The position numbers and the translations under genes are program-made. A DNA stretch of 64,000 bases, from positions 177,117,121 to 177,181,120 of the forward strand of contig CM061919.1 of the NCBI GenBank assembly GCA_031002005.1, written 5' to 3'. This DNA is from Vandiemenella viatica. Lineage: Eukaryota > Arthropoda > Insecta > Orthoptera > Morabidae. Positions 11,001 through 22,186 of this stretch are shown here, one piece after another. The stretch's first letter is position 1. Each line of letters opens with the position of its first letter. The notes beneath the pieces are model-generated. The model was given only the letters and a program-made list of their open reading frames with translations. It did no database searches and had not been told where the DNA came from.

Positions 11001-13323
11001 ATGGATAGAAACATTCTACGAGTCGGAGCGTGGAATGTTAGAAGTCTGAATAGGGCAGGGTACTTAAAAACGTAGATTGAACGACTTAAGTTAGATTTCG
11101 TCGGACTTAGTGATATTAAGTAGAAGGAGGATGCACAGTATTTCTAGTCTGGGGAACACACAACAATTAACACAAACTCTGTCAGTGGAGTTACTGTTGT
11201 AGGTTTTGTAATGAATAAGAGAGTAGAGAAACGGGTGAGTTATTATGAACAGTTCAGTGACAGGGTAATTTTGATGAGGTTAGAAACTAAGCTCACCCCA
11301 ACCACGTTAGTACAAACGTGTTTCGGACACAAGAAGATGATGAAGAAATAGAGAAAATATACGCCTAAATTAAAGAATTAATCCAATATGTGAAGGGGGA
11401 GAAAAATCTAATAATCATTGGTGATTGGATTGCAATAGTGGGAGAAGGAAAAAGAGGAATACTGTAGAAAGTTTTGGTATAGGAGAAAGAAATGAGGAAG
11501 AAAGCAGGTTCTTAGAATTTCGTGAAATATATCAGCTAGTCGTGACAAACACACTGTTTAGAACCATGCAAGACTGATATACACCTGATAACGTTCAGGG
11601 GATACAGGCAGATATCAGCTAAATTATGTCATGGTCAAACAGAGATTCAGCAATCAAGTTCTAGACTGTAAAGCTTACCCAGGAGCAGACATAGATTCTG
11701 ACCATAATTTGATAGTAATGAAGTGCAGGCTTAAATTCAAGCGAATAAGGAAGCAATATAAACAGACCAGACTAGAAGTGAATAAACTGAAACAATCTAA
11801 CACCAGAGAAAAATTGCAGAAATTGTAGACTTAGGTCTAAGAATTAACTGTGAAAGGAGCTCAACTGAGGACGAATGGAATGCATTAAAGACCGAAATAA
11901 TGAAAGCTGGCAAAGAAACCTTAGGCTTTAGGGAACAAGCTGCCCGAAAAACCTTGGATCACAGAAGAAATTTTGGAGCTAATCGATCAGAGGAGAAGGC
12001 AAAAAAATGCTCAGGATGAAGCAGGAAGGGAGAAAAATTAGGCAGTTTAGAAATCAATAAATAGGAAATGCAATAAATAAATAAATAATGGCTACAAGAA
12101 AAGTGTGAAGAAGTAGAAAAGGAAATATGATGTTGCATATAAGAAGGTCAAACAGAATTTTGGAGAAATGAAGAAGAGGACGTAAACATTTAAAATGCTG
12201 ATGGGAAAACCTCTTTTAAGCTCAGACTATACAGCTAACCGATGGAAGGAATACATTGAGAAACTGTATGATGGAGACGACTTGAAACGGAAGGTGATGT
12301 TAACATTGATGACTTAGGAGCTCCTGTTTTGAGGACAGAATTTAATAGAGCCCTGAATGACTTGAAAGAAACCAAGGCAGTTGGAATTGATGAGTTCTGT
12401 GCAGAACTTCTTAAATCCCTAGGAGAAGAAGGAATCAAAAGATTATTAAAACTAATATCAAAAGTTATGAAACAGGAGACATTCCTACTGATTTTAATAA
12501 TAATATCATCTTCAACTTCCGAAAGAAAGCACAAGCCGACAAATATGAAAATTATGGCAGAATTAGTCTAACATCACATGCTTCAAAATTACTGGCCAGA
12601 ATAATGTACAAAAAAAATGAAAAAAAAATTGGAGAAGGTAGGTAGAAGAGATAGTAGGTGAAGATCAGTTTGGGTTTAGGAAAAAGCCGCGGTACAAGGG
12701 AAGCAATTCTGGCTTTAAGATTAATACTTGAAGGGCGGATCAAAAAAAAAAGATGCTTTCATGGAGTTTGTTGATTTAAAAGACGCTTTTTGATAATGTT
12801 AGATGGGACACGTTGTTCAAAATTTTAAAGAAGGCTAAAATTTCGTGATAGAAGAATACTTTATAAACTATATAAGAATCAAGTGGCTATAATAAAAGTA
12901 GAGAATCATGAGAGACATACATCAGTTTAAAAGGGCGTGAGAGAAGGTTGTAGTTTATCCCCGTTAATATTCAACTTGTATGTAGAGGAAGAAATAAAGG
13001 ATGACAAATTTTCATGTGGCATAAATGTTCAAGGAGAAAAAAACCAGTATGGTACGATTTGCTGATGACACTGTCTTCTTAGCAGAACATACTAGAGATA
13101 TTGAGAAGGTAATGAATGGCATAAAACAAAATTCTGAACGAAGATTTTACACTGAATGGAAATGGAAGCAAGAAAAAAAGTGATGAAATGTAGCAGAAAT
13201 GATAGTAATTACAGTAGATAAATATAAAAATGGGATCGGATAGTAGGTGAATTCTGCTACTTGGGAAGCAAAATTAGAACCGATGGCCGAAGCAGGAATA
13301 ATGTTAAATGCAGAATAGCTCTT

Positions 13324-13377
<54 letters not shown>

Positions 13378-13650
13378 TCATGAAGAAGAGAATTCTTTTA
13401 GTTTCATATATTGATCTAGAAATTAGAAATAACTTTTTAAAACGCTATGTGTGGAGCACAGCACTTTATGGAAGCGAAGCATGGACCTTATAAAATCAGA
13501 AAGAAAGAAAATTGAAGCATTTGAAATGTGGTGCTACAGAAGAATGCTGAAAATTAAGTGGACAGATAAAGTGCGAAATGTACAAGTTTTGGAAATGATG
13601 GGTGAGGAAAGAAGTTTGTGGAAGAAGCTTTACAGAAAGACAGGCTGGTA
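11001..13650 (+). pseudogene. Decayed endonuclease-reverse transcriptase ORF
   Basis: The intact protein would nick target DNA and copy the element RNA at the break. Sequence support: the N-terminal endonuclease motif WNVRSL, the endonuclease SDHN motif around 11690-11712, the RT fingers motif near 12370-12450, and FADDTVFLAE at 13058-13087 with the metal-binding aspartates kept. The thumb/C-terminal region includes YVWSTALYGSEAWTL at about 13446-13490 and a WCYRRMLKIKW motif near 13527-13560. At least ten frame breaks or stops lie between these blocks, so no product is expected. The first ATG at 11001 is chosen because endonuclease homology begins right behind it. Confidence 0.88.
13326..13373 (+). 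repeat. A48 homopolymer inside LINE ORF
   Basis: An uninterrupted run of 48 A lies where the LINE frame reads '..cagaatagctcttgca' before and 'ttttcatgaagaagag' after. It may be expansion of an A-rich codon run, or the tail left from another insertion. Confidence 0.95.
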
Positions 13651-13836
13651 GGTCATATTTTGAGACCTGCTGGATTGCTTAATTTGTTATTGGAGGGAAC
13701 AGTCGAATGTAAGAACTGTTGAGAAAGACAGAAATTAGAATATATGAAGCAGGTAATTGAGGACATGAGTTGTAAGGGATGTCAGAAAAAAATAAAGAAT
13801 ATTCAAGAAACATTAAGATTTTTTGTGAACGTTATA

Positions 13837-15289
13837 CACTGCTGGAAATTGAAATAAGAACACATTTACGCCGGTGTGTAAGGACCCCCCACCATACTTG
13901 CTCCGGACACTACGAGAGGGCTGTACAAGCAATGATCAAACGCACGGCACAGCGACACACCAGGAACAGCAGTGTTTGCCGTCGAAGGGCGCTAGCTGCG
14001 CAGCGGTTGGGCACCGCCGCAGTCAGTGTCAGCCAGTTTGCCGTGGCATACGGAGCTCCATCTCAGTCTTTAAACACTGGTAGCATGGCCGCGACAGCGT
14101 GTAACGTGAAACCGTATGTGCAGTTGACGGACTTTGAGCGAGGGCGTATAGTGGGCATTTGAGAGGCCGGGTGGACGTACCGCCGAATTGCTCAACATGT
14201 GGGGCGCGAGGTCTCCACAGTACATCGATGTTGTCACCAGTGGTCGGCGGAAGGTGCACGTTGCCCGTCGACCTGGGTCCGGGACAGCAGCGACGCACGA
14301 ACGGACGCCAAGACCGTCGCATCCTACGCAGTGCCGTAGGGGACCGCAACCGGCCACCTTCCCGGCAAATTAGGGACCACTGTTGCTGCTGGGGTATCAG
14401 AGAGGACCATTCGCAATCGTCTCCACGAAGCTGGGCTACGGTCCCGCGCACCGTTAGGTTCGTCTTCCTCTCACGCCCCCAACATCGTGCAGCCCGCCCC
14501 AGTGGTGTCGCGACAGGCGTGTATGAGGGACGAATTGGAGACGTGTCGTCTTCAGTGATGAGAGTCGCTTCTTGCCTTGGTGCCAATGATGGGTGGTATG
14601 TGTTGTTTGGCGCCATGCAGTGAGCGCCACAATCAGGAGTGCATACGACCGAGGCACATAGGGCCAACACCCGGTATCATGGTGTGGGGAGCGATCTCCT
14701 ACACTGGCCGTACAACCTCTGGTGATCGTTCGAGGGGACACTGAACAGTGCACGGTACATTCAAACCGTAATCGAACCCAATCGTTCTACCATTCCTAGA
14801 CCGGCAAGGGAAACATTGCTGTTCCAACAGGACAATGCACGTCCACATGTATCCCGTGCCACCCAACGTGCTCTAGAAGGTTGTAAGTCAACTACCCTGG
14901 CCAGCGAGATCTCCGGATCTGTCCCCCATTGAGCAAGTTTGGGACTGGATGAAACGTCGTCTCATGCGGTCTGCACGTCCAGCACGAACGCTGGTCCAGC
15001 TGAGGCGCCAGGTGGAAATGGCTTTGCACGCCGTTCCACAGGACCTACATCCAGCACCTCTACGATCGTCTCCATGGGAGAATTGCAGCCTGCATTTGCT
15101 ACCGAAAGGAGGATATACACGGTACTAGTGCCGACATTGTTGCATGCATCTGTTGCCTGTGTCTATGTGCCTATGGTTCTGTCTGTCGTGTATCATGTGT
15201 TGTATCTGACCCCAAGGAATGTTATATTAAAGTTTCCCATTCCTGGGACAAGTGAATTCACGGTGTTCTTATTTCAATTTCCAGGAGTG
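13837..15289 (+). mobile_element. Tc1/mariner-like DNA transposon, degenerate
   Basis: Cut-and-paste element of 1453 bp. The terminal inverted repeats start CACTGCTGGAAATTGAAATA on the left and CACTCCTGGAAATTGAAATA on the right (reverse-complemented), about 27 bp, with TA target dinucleotides at 13835-13836 and 15290-15291. A single transposase ORF fills the centre (14084-15128). It lies just behind the truncated end of the LINE at 13779. The element has no intact ORF, so it is immobile unless helped in trans. Confidence 0.95.
14084..15128 (+). pseudogene. Tc1-like transposase, frameshifted
   Basis: Transposase of the DD34E type, which would cut and re-join the element ends in the nucleus. 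An N-terminal helix-turn-helix region (LTDFERGRIVGI near 14120, then YRRIAQHVGREVSTVHR with a stop before it) is followed by the catalytic core: FSDESRF near 14550, FQQDNARPH near 14822 and SPDLSPIE near 14913-14933. All three acidic residues can be read, but in different frames, because of several 1-base shifts and in-frame stops. The spacing of the last two acids is about 34 residues. The ATG at 14084 precedes the first homologous residues. Confidence 0.9.
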
Positions 15290-15291
15290 TA

Positions 15292-16255
15292 GAAACCAAC
15301 ATAAAACTGTAACATTTGGAGGAAATAATTTACCTGGTAAATTCTGTTATAAGGAATTTTCTAAGAAAAATATATTATACTACCTGGCACGGGACGTACA
15401 TAAAAAAATATCTTCGTATGAAACGTTGAGAGTTGCAAATTTTGTCTCAAACTGTTTTTATTTAAGGTGTATTTTTTGTGTGTGAAATAGTTTATGAGGC
15501 GGATATTTGGGACTGTCCCAGCATTTGCCTTGGTGATGACTAATACGGGGGCTCAGGACTCAAACCTGGTGCTATGGTGAATCCACGATCCCGTGTGGTC
15601 GCTCCTAAAATCACGAAGTCACTTTGACGGTTAATAACCTTCTCTATATGGACGCATTACTATGAAACGTTTTCGAGACGAAGGGTTACGTTTACACTAT
15701 AATGAGTCGCGTTCCCAAGGTGAGGCAGAGTGCAGCGATAGATGGAGGGCTGGTTTTCGGCGCTGCCGTCTTTAACAGCAACCGGGATTAAGCCAGCCTG
15801 CGAACAATAGTGACACGAGTCTCGGATATACTTTTATGTTGTTCCATGGAATGCTGCCCCGAGGTTGAAGGGGAGAAGAGGCACTTGTGGACTGTGTGTC
15901 GAGGTGAGAAGACGGACTGGCGAGACTTCCGCCATCCTCTGTTGTTTTGAGGTTCGCTTCCCGCCACCGGTAGTGTCAACAGTGCGCGGACACGGTAATG
16001 AACCTCTAAAATTGCGACTTATTGCAACATATCAAGGGCCCGAAAAATACCCCTGAGTAGTTACCTTGATTAGCTAGAGACATGTTCGAAACAGCCAACT
16101 GAGCTAACCATCTGTAAAACTATTCACATGTCAGATTTGTGTCATTTAGTTTGGTAAAAAAATTCATGTTTTTTTGTGAACCCATGAGACGTGTCATGCG
16201 CGAGGCTCAATATTAATATGTTGATAGATGTAAGGATACACAGCTTCTTAGGTTT
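15292..16255. other. Anonymous DNA with a weak SINE-like fragment
   Basis: No gene recognised. Positions 15505-15600 share 'gactgtcccagcatttgcct' and nearby words with 54588-54625, and contain a tRNA box B-like 'ggactcaaacctgg' (the tRNA-like reading would be plus strand). This is probably an old retroposon fragment. Confidence 0.35.
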
Positions 16256-16265
16256 AGTAATTAAC

Positions 16266-16518
16266 ACCGAGCGTGGTGGTGTAACGGATAGCGTTCTGGC
16301 CTCGCATTCGGGAGGACGGCGGTTCGAATCCCCGTCCGGGCATCCAGATTTGGGTTTTCCATGGTTTCCCCAAATCACTCCAGGTGAATGCTGGGATGCT
16401 TCCTTCAAAAGGCCATGGCCGAATTCCTTCCCATTCCTTGCCCCCATCCTTTCCCGTCTCTAAAGACCACGTTGTTAAAAAGGGACGTTAAACTGTTACA
16501 AAAAAAAAAAAAAAAAAA
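16266..16518 (+). mobile_element. SINE family 1 subfamily A, full length
   Basis: Complete copy with box A (TGGTGTAACGG), box B (GGTTCGAATCC), the family body, a terminal hairpin (GTCTC with GGGAC, one G-U pair) and a 20-base A-tail. A 10-bp target duplication, agtaattaac, lies at 16256-16265 and 16519-16528. Confidence 0.95.
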
Positions 16519-16528
16519 AGTAATTAAC

Positions 16529-17045
16529 GTTTCTTTTTTATGTTGTTTCTGTGGTAATTGGTTATAGACAGTGGTATTTTCAATTCACTATTTTGTATCT
16601 GATTAATGTTAAGCTGATTATATGTGTATGTTGTTAAAAGTGCTTTATATCGTTATATTATTATTTCTTAAGTATTGTGTCAAAGAAATCCACGCGTCGT
16701 TATAACCAGATGAACAAAGTACATGAAAATCTTTGGACGATAAACAGTACAAGAGGAAGATCTTTGGCGGAGATAGAAGAAGAGAGAATATTCTGTTAAG
16801 TTGTAGTGACAAGAAATAAAAATGTTAAACTGAATATTTATTAATTGAATGGTAAATAAAGAAAGTATATAAATATGAGAAGTAAAAATATGAAGGAAAG
16901 AGAAATATTATACTTGGCGTTCCGTGACAGACGAGATGCCATATATAGAAAAGCACAATTCTTATATAGAGTAAAAAATCATGTAGTCTATTGCCGACGC
17001 CGTACAGTGCACCTAACAAGTTTTGAAGTAGAGCCACCACCAAGA
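16529..17045. other. Anonymous AT-rich DNA
   Basis: No feature recognised. The two overlapping short frames here (16825-17043 minus, 16875-17060 plus) are each other's shadow. Confidence 0.4.
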
Positions 17046-17048
17046 GAT

Positions 17049-17109
17049 TTCCGTCTCTAAAGACCTCGCTGTTGAGAGGCGTAAAGCAGTTTAAAAAAAA
17101 AAAAAAAAC
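17049..17109 (+). mobile_element. SINE family 1, 3' end fragment
   Basis: Only the last ~50 bases of the SINE are present: 'ccgtctctaaagacctcgct', the return stem GAGAGGCG, then an A-run. The left flank 'caagaga' and the right flank 'caagata' may be a short target duplication, which would make this a severely 5'-truncated insertion. Confidence 0.8.
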
Positions 17110-17414
17110 AAGATATTATTACAACACTAAACGTAGGCGTTCTTGGCATTAAAGGGCTTTTCCAACAAAGAGACTGAGTGTTATGTATTAATCTGAACTG
17201 CAATGACCATCAAGTTCGTGTTTGTTTCTTGGAGGATAACAATAGCATCATTACGAGCAGTCACCCTGACTGGAGCTAAGACCTGTGGCTAGTAGCTCAT
17301 CTAGAATGCCTGCTGTTATGGTGTGGGGAGCGCATTGGCCTATAATGTCGGTTATCTTCCATGTATCGAGATCCTCTCAGTCCTTTAATACTTACAAGTC
17401 CCTCCAAACTTAAA
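17110..17414. other. Anonymous DNA
   Basis: No recognised feature apart from the word 'ggtgtggggagcg' (around 17320), reminiscent of Tc1-like transposase DNA but too short to call. Confidence 0.35.
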
Positions 17415-17825
17415 AAAAGAAAGGCTGCTTGATTTGACTCTGGAAATTACGGCAGAACACAATCAGTAAGTGATATGATAAAGGAGCTGGAATGGGATTC
17501 ATTGGAAGACAGGCTGGGAGAGCACAAGGCGTATATTAGTGATGAGGCGTGGAAAGATATTGGTGTAAGAATTAAAAGTAATACATGGAAGGAAAAAGAT
17601 GTCCATGACCACAAGCTGGCACTTGATTTCAAGCACAAAGGTGTGGGAAGATTTTCTTTCGAAGGTAATGGGGCAGGGATTGGAATAAATTACCAAGAGC
17701 AATAATGAATAATTTACCAAAACGGCTAAAAGAATTTAAAGTTGAAATTAGTAGAGGGAAAAAGTAGGTGGGAAAAGGAAAGGGGAAAATGGGTGGGAAT
17801 GGAAACTGCCACCGAAGCAACAGCT
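17415..17825 (+). mobile_element. LINE 3' fragment (CR1-like C-terminal domain), copy 1
   Basis: The frame at 17475-17705 carries a worn form of the conserved LINE C-terminus: a 'SVSDMIKELEWDSLEDR' motif, and further on DWN-LPRE-type residues that are clearer in the related copies at 48129-48660 and 52905-53195 (both minus strand). The alignment of the three copies extends to the non-coding 3' tail ending 'gccaccg'. The family is thus a non-LTR retrotransposon represented here only by 5'-truncated ends. Confidence 0.75.
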
Positions 17826-18314
17826 CCGTCACAATTAAATTAATAATTCTTGACAATTATACAGAGTCAAATACAAGTCATGTTCATAATAAAAAAAAAT
17901 TAAATCTCTTTAGGACTCTGTTCAATGCATTTTTTGGTTAAAACGAGCTTAGAAATTCTAACACAGCTCAAACTCAAGAAATAGATCAGAACAGCTCGTG
18001 CGATGACGTCTTGGGATGCTGATAACTCAGATCACTGTTTGCAATTACTTTTTTAAATCGACCTTCAAGCAATTCAAGAAATATATCTGAGCAGGTTACG
18101 CGTTTCCTACGAAGACCAAATTAAGTTTTTCCCTATTTGAACCTGTCTCCCAGTTGTAGACTGCTCTAGACCCATTACTATATCCAAAACAAGGTCAAGT
18201 GTATAAGCAATCATTACTCGAAATTTTTCGGCCATTGGAACAAGTGTAGACGTCCTTAAAAAGGCTGCTCTACCTCTTTGTATACTACTTCTAGCAGTTA
18301 GACATTAGACAGCT
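17826..18314. other. Anonymous DNA
   Basis: Nothing recognised on either strand. Confidence 0.4.
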
Positions 18315-18540
18315 CACACCGAGCGTGGTGGATAAACGGTTAACGTTCTGGCCTCGCATTCGGGAGGACGCGGGTTCGCATCCCCGTCCGGGCATCCAGA
18401 TTTGGGTTTTCCAAGGTTTCCCCAAATCACTCCAGGCGAATGCCGGGATGATTCCTTCAAAAGGGCCATGACCAAATTCCTTCCCGTTCCTTGTCCCAGT
18501 CCCATCCCGCCTCTAATGAGCTTAGTAGTCGACGAGGCGT
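18315..18540 (+). mobile_element. SINE family 1 subfamily B
   Basis: Head 'ccgagcgtggtggataaacg' and box B 'gggttcgcatcc', the shared body, then the subfamily B ending with stem CGCCTC...GAGGCG at about 18509-18540. Unusually the copy is followed by T-runs and A/T-rich DNA rather than an A-tail, and I found no clear target duplication. Confidence 0.9.
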
Positions 18541-20951
18541 TTTTTTTTTTTTATTTTATTTTATATAGGCCTATATATATATATATTTTTATTATTATTT
18601 TTTTTATTTTTAATGTTCACTTCTGGATACTGCAGATGCCCTTATCAACGTGCTAGGTGGAGTAGAATGTTTGGGAAATTGTGTGAGAAGTTTCAGTCTA
18701 CACAGTACACAAGTTTTGAGTGTTAGATAGATGTACTAGAATTTGAGGAAGTGACGCTAATTGTGAAAGACAACTGTTGGTTGTTTGAGGTAAATAATCA
18801 ACTTACAAGTTACTCTTAAATTCGGGCGGCTTAATAACTGCAGTGTGAGTTCAATCTCCTGAGTAGGTGACGATTTTTCTTTGAAGCTGTACGTCAAGAA
18901 CGAATCCCACGATACAGCCATCCCGTTGAAAAATGAATACAGAAAAAGTAGCTCTTTAAAGTTAAGCGGATTGGGTGTCTCCCTCTTGTCGAAGACCATA
19001 AAGTGAATACGTAGGTCTACTTCCGCAAATTCCTTCCATAAAGTGTGAGAGAAACCAATAAAACAGAATAATTACTTCTAGCTTAGTTTCATATTTTTCC
19101 TCATTACAAAAAATTGTTTTGGAATATACATATTTTTTTTTTATATATACAGGTTGCTTAAATTATTAAAGCCCATAAATTACGTGGCAGTAAATCGAAA
19201 GCGACCTCGCTTCACTAAAGATTTTTTCATGACTGTTCACAAAAAAGAGGTCCAGACTGGTTTACGGCGGCAGTAAATGTCTGGTGAATACAGAACTAAT
19301 TAGAAGTTCAGTACAGACGTTAACATTTGCTGAGATGTCAAGGTAGTGTAGGTTGCAATAAACAAAGGGTAGTAAAAGATGATTTCCTGGTCGATTATTA
19401 CATCAATATACCGTCAATACTCGGAAAGTGTTTATATTTATTGTGAACAACTCATAGGATTTTCCCCTCGAAGCCTAAATGAACGTTAGGTATTAGTAAT
19501 ACTGCGTGTGCTTCTTTTATTCATCCCGTTTCCTGTGGTATAACAGAAGAGACTGTATCTTTCAAACTATAGTTATCGAAATTTTTTTGCTTCATCCATC
19601 TGTTTTTCAGAATGTAATTCTATACTGCTATGATAGTTACATTTTTGTTTCATTATTTCTTTATTTTCCTCATATATCATAGCCCAGTACTTAGACTCTA
19701 ACCTGGGCCTTATTTCCTTTATTTTATGTGCAGGTATACTTATGTCTTAAGTATTAACATATTCTCCTTGTGAACAATGAATGCAAGATCTTCTTCTTCT
19801 CCTAGCATTTATTCCGCATTGCATGGTGTGATTTATCGGAATTCTTCTTCCATTTGTGCCGATCTTGTGCATCTTCAGGTGAGGCATTTACTAGTAACAT
19901 GTCCTCCTACAAGGTATCCAGCCAGCACTTCCTATGTTGTCTACGACTCTCAGGTGTTATATCAAGTGCATTTCTCGCAATTGAAGAGTTGCTGATGAGC
20001 AATACGACTCTCTCGCATTTCTTCAGGTATTGGAGCCACACAAATTGGCGCCCGAACGTTGTCATTCCAGATGTTGTCCAGTCTAGTTAGATAATTCGAT
20101 TTGAATTCTGCTTCTACTATTTCTGCTGTTATTAACAGAGTGGCTACTACTACTGTAAGAGTTCTGTCTAAGTGACAGCACTAAAAGGGTGGCCGAGCGG
20201 TTGATTTGTGGACGTCTGATGTGGTGGAAGTCTAGAGGAGAGATTACTAACCTCGGGCGTTTGTGTAGCTGAAGAAATCTCTTGTATCTTGATACGAAGC
20301 TCTTCTATCCAGTCTAGTGGGCTACTAAAGAAGATGTTAAGGATTAGTTTGACACCAGCTGATTAATACGTTTAGCATCCCAGGATAAGTAATGAGAATC
20401 TATCCTGATAAATGATAACGGACGGCTAACAGTTTACAGAATCCCATTTAATGATCAGTGAAGACTGTAGACAATACAGTTGATATTATGACCTGAAAGG
20501 ATATGTCCCGCTACGCCTGTGAACGATGCTTCTGCATCTAATTGAAGATAGACTGAAGAATTAATGGTTGGTTGAATGGTCACTGAATGGCTAGATGGAA
20601 TGCCCGACTCCATGATGTTACGAAGGCCTACATGGTGTACAGACTGAAGCTTAAGAGAGTTGGCCTAGGTACCCATAATGACTCGATGGAAGCTACTCGG
20701 GGACTGAGGACATGAAATATGTCTTTACTTCAGAGGTATACTCTACTGACGTCATTAGGCAGTTCAAGTCGGTGCTGGTGATTGACTCAGCGCGTCAGCA
20801 GGTTTGTGAATAATATGTCGACGCTGAGGTAGCGCTTACAACCTGGCTCGGCTGCCTCTAACTGCATCGAATATTACTTTTATTAAAATCTATGATTATT
20901 ATAAAATAAATCCTAATGGTTCAAATACGACACTGACACTACTACTGCTAT
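18541..20951. other. Anonymous DNA with a possible old repeat
   Basis: No gene recognised. Positions 19780-20110 have the look of a decayed retroelement read in antisense (long open frames on the plus strand with no domain), but I cannot name it. Positions 20185-20225 contain a tRNA-like box A ('gtggccgagcggtt') without a matching remainder, so it is not a tRNA gene. Confidence 0.35.
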
Positions 20952-20964
20952 TCCTACTAATATT

Positions 20965-21120
20965 CGTCGTCGTCGTCGTCGGCCATACTCGTTTCCGAGT
21001 TTATGTTACTCTCTTGCGTGTTTATTTGTGTGTGCGTTGGTGGCTGGTCAGGCCGATTCTTGCATAGAACAGTCGTCCGCACACACTGCACCCAATTGTG
21101 GGTGGCTGGCGCGGTAGGGT
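20965..21120 (-). mobile_element. Short retroposed insert with (GAC)n tail
   Basis: A 156-bp insert flanked by a perfect 13-bp direct repeat, tcctactaatatt, at 20952-20964 and 21121-21133. On the minus strand it ends in 'gagtatggccgacgacgacg', a trinucleotide tail, so that strand is the sense strand. This is what target-primed reverse transcription of a 5'-truncated LINE or SINE end leaves. Parent element unknown. Confidence 0.8.
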
Positions 21121-21133
21121 CCTACTAATATTA

Positions 21134-21814
21134 CTACTAATACTACTATAATGCTACTACTGCTATCGCCAACACCAATTGCTTCAACCGCACCTCTACT
21201 CCACTATTCTTGTTGTTGCTATAATAAACTTAGCCAAAATAGTAAGAATGCTGCTGTAGAAAGTGTTAAGCACACTATTTTTCGTAAAATTCTGGTAATT
21301 TACCTCAGGGGCCGATCGCTTTGAAACCATGATGGACCTAACATCTTCAAGCTCCGGTGATTGAAGGGATTCCCATAATTCGTGACTTGGTCAACAAGGT
21401 TGGAAAGATTGATGTGCACGGTTGATGATCACCAAATTGTACCAGTGTTCTGGGTTAAATCTTGAACTTCTCTCCAGTTCGTATAAAATGAGGCAACACG
21501 ACACTGTTAATAGTTATTCATCCATAAAGGACTGCAAACTTCGGTGCTTTTCGGAAGATTAAGCTTGAATTTTCTGGCAGCCGGTTCCAACCTATCCTTT
21601 CTTCCATGTCTCATCCAAAACACAGTTGTAGTACTACACTGAATACGCACACACACACGCACACACTGCCAGTCATTCTCACACACAGTAATACAAACAC
21701 TTTGATTCTGGCGGAGGCAACCAGAAACTACACCAATTAAGCCCAGCGGAAGAGGTAACACTGAAGATAGTAGTCGAGGGGGGGGGGGGAGGGGGGGGAG
21801 AAGGAGGATGGGCG
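21134..21814. other. Anonymous DNA with simple repeats
   Basis: Contains a TAC/CTA-rich stretch, a CA-rich stretch near 21645-21665 and a G-run at 21779-21800. No gene recognised; the frame at 21507-21842 is driven by the G-run. Confidence 0.4.
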
Positions 21815-22186
21815 TCATGTCAGGATATCGGATATTGCACACATTGTATGTTCATTTATCCGTAGCATCGCAGACTTACTTCCAGGCCGACAAATTTTCA
21901 AATCACTCTTGTAACTATGCAACAAATTCCAGTCGATTTGTAAAGCAGTATTCCTGAAATCGCCGATGAGAGTATAACTTACAACTTTCGGCGTATCCCT
22001 GACTTCAGAATTCTTTTCTGTATCAAATAAACAATATTCAAATTCTTTATCTGGTCCTTTGATAACGATTACTAATAACATTACAACATTTCGTTTTTCC
22101 TTACATTGTTCCTTAACATCTTCCGCCAGGGAGGAAATACGTGATTCGTCATCTTCATACACTAGATGCATTTCCACGTCCATCAT
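21815..22186 (-). CDS. Unidentified 123-residue ORF, possible exon
   Basis: I do not recognise this ORF. It has an acidic N-terminus (MMDVEMHLVYEDDESR), a charged segment, a short hydrophobic stretch (VVMLLVIVIKG, about residues 34-44) and a mixed C-terminal half with several cysteines, a composition more protein-like than most frames in the window. No signal peptide or catalytic motif is visible. It is followed on the minus strand by repeat-rich DNA. It could be a single host exon, a decayed transposon ORF or chance. Confidence 0.25.
   Translation of the reverse strand: MMDVEMHLVYEDDESRISSLAEDVKEQCKEKRNVVMLLVIVIKGPDKEFEYCLFDTEKNSEVRDTPKVVSYTLIGDFRNTALQIDWNLLHSYKSDLKICRPGSKSAMLRINEHTMCAISDILT

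Larger units (their letters stand above)
10630..13779 (+). mobile_element. Nearly complete decayed endonuclease/RT LINE
   Basis: A non-LTR retrotransposon with a 5' leader of about 370 bases and one long ORF that begins at the ATG at 11001. It has an apurinic endonuclease domain (start motif GAWNVRSL near 11025; SDHN near 11695), then reverse transcriptase (block with GIDEFCAELLKS near 12380, GFRKSRGT near 12670, the catalytic FADD at 13058-13069) and a basic C-terminal tail to about 13650. The 3' end is cut at 13779, as shown by comparison with 1-290. Frameshifts and stops are numerous, and a 48-base A-run interrupts the ORF. The class resembles RTE/CR1-like elements; exact clade uncertain. 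Confidence 0.92.

Noticed and set aside
14029..14670. 213-residue minus-strand ORF, the longest in the window
   Set aside because: It lies antisense to the Tc1-like transposase pseudogene and follows its G/C-rich codon structure; no domain of its own.
20185..20225. Possible tRNA-Ser/Leu start ('gtggccgagcggtt')
   Set aside because: No matching T-arm (box B) at the right distance.
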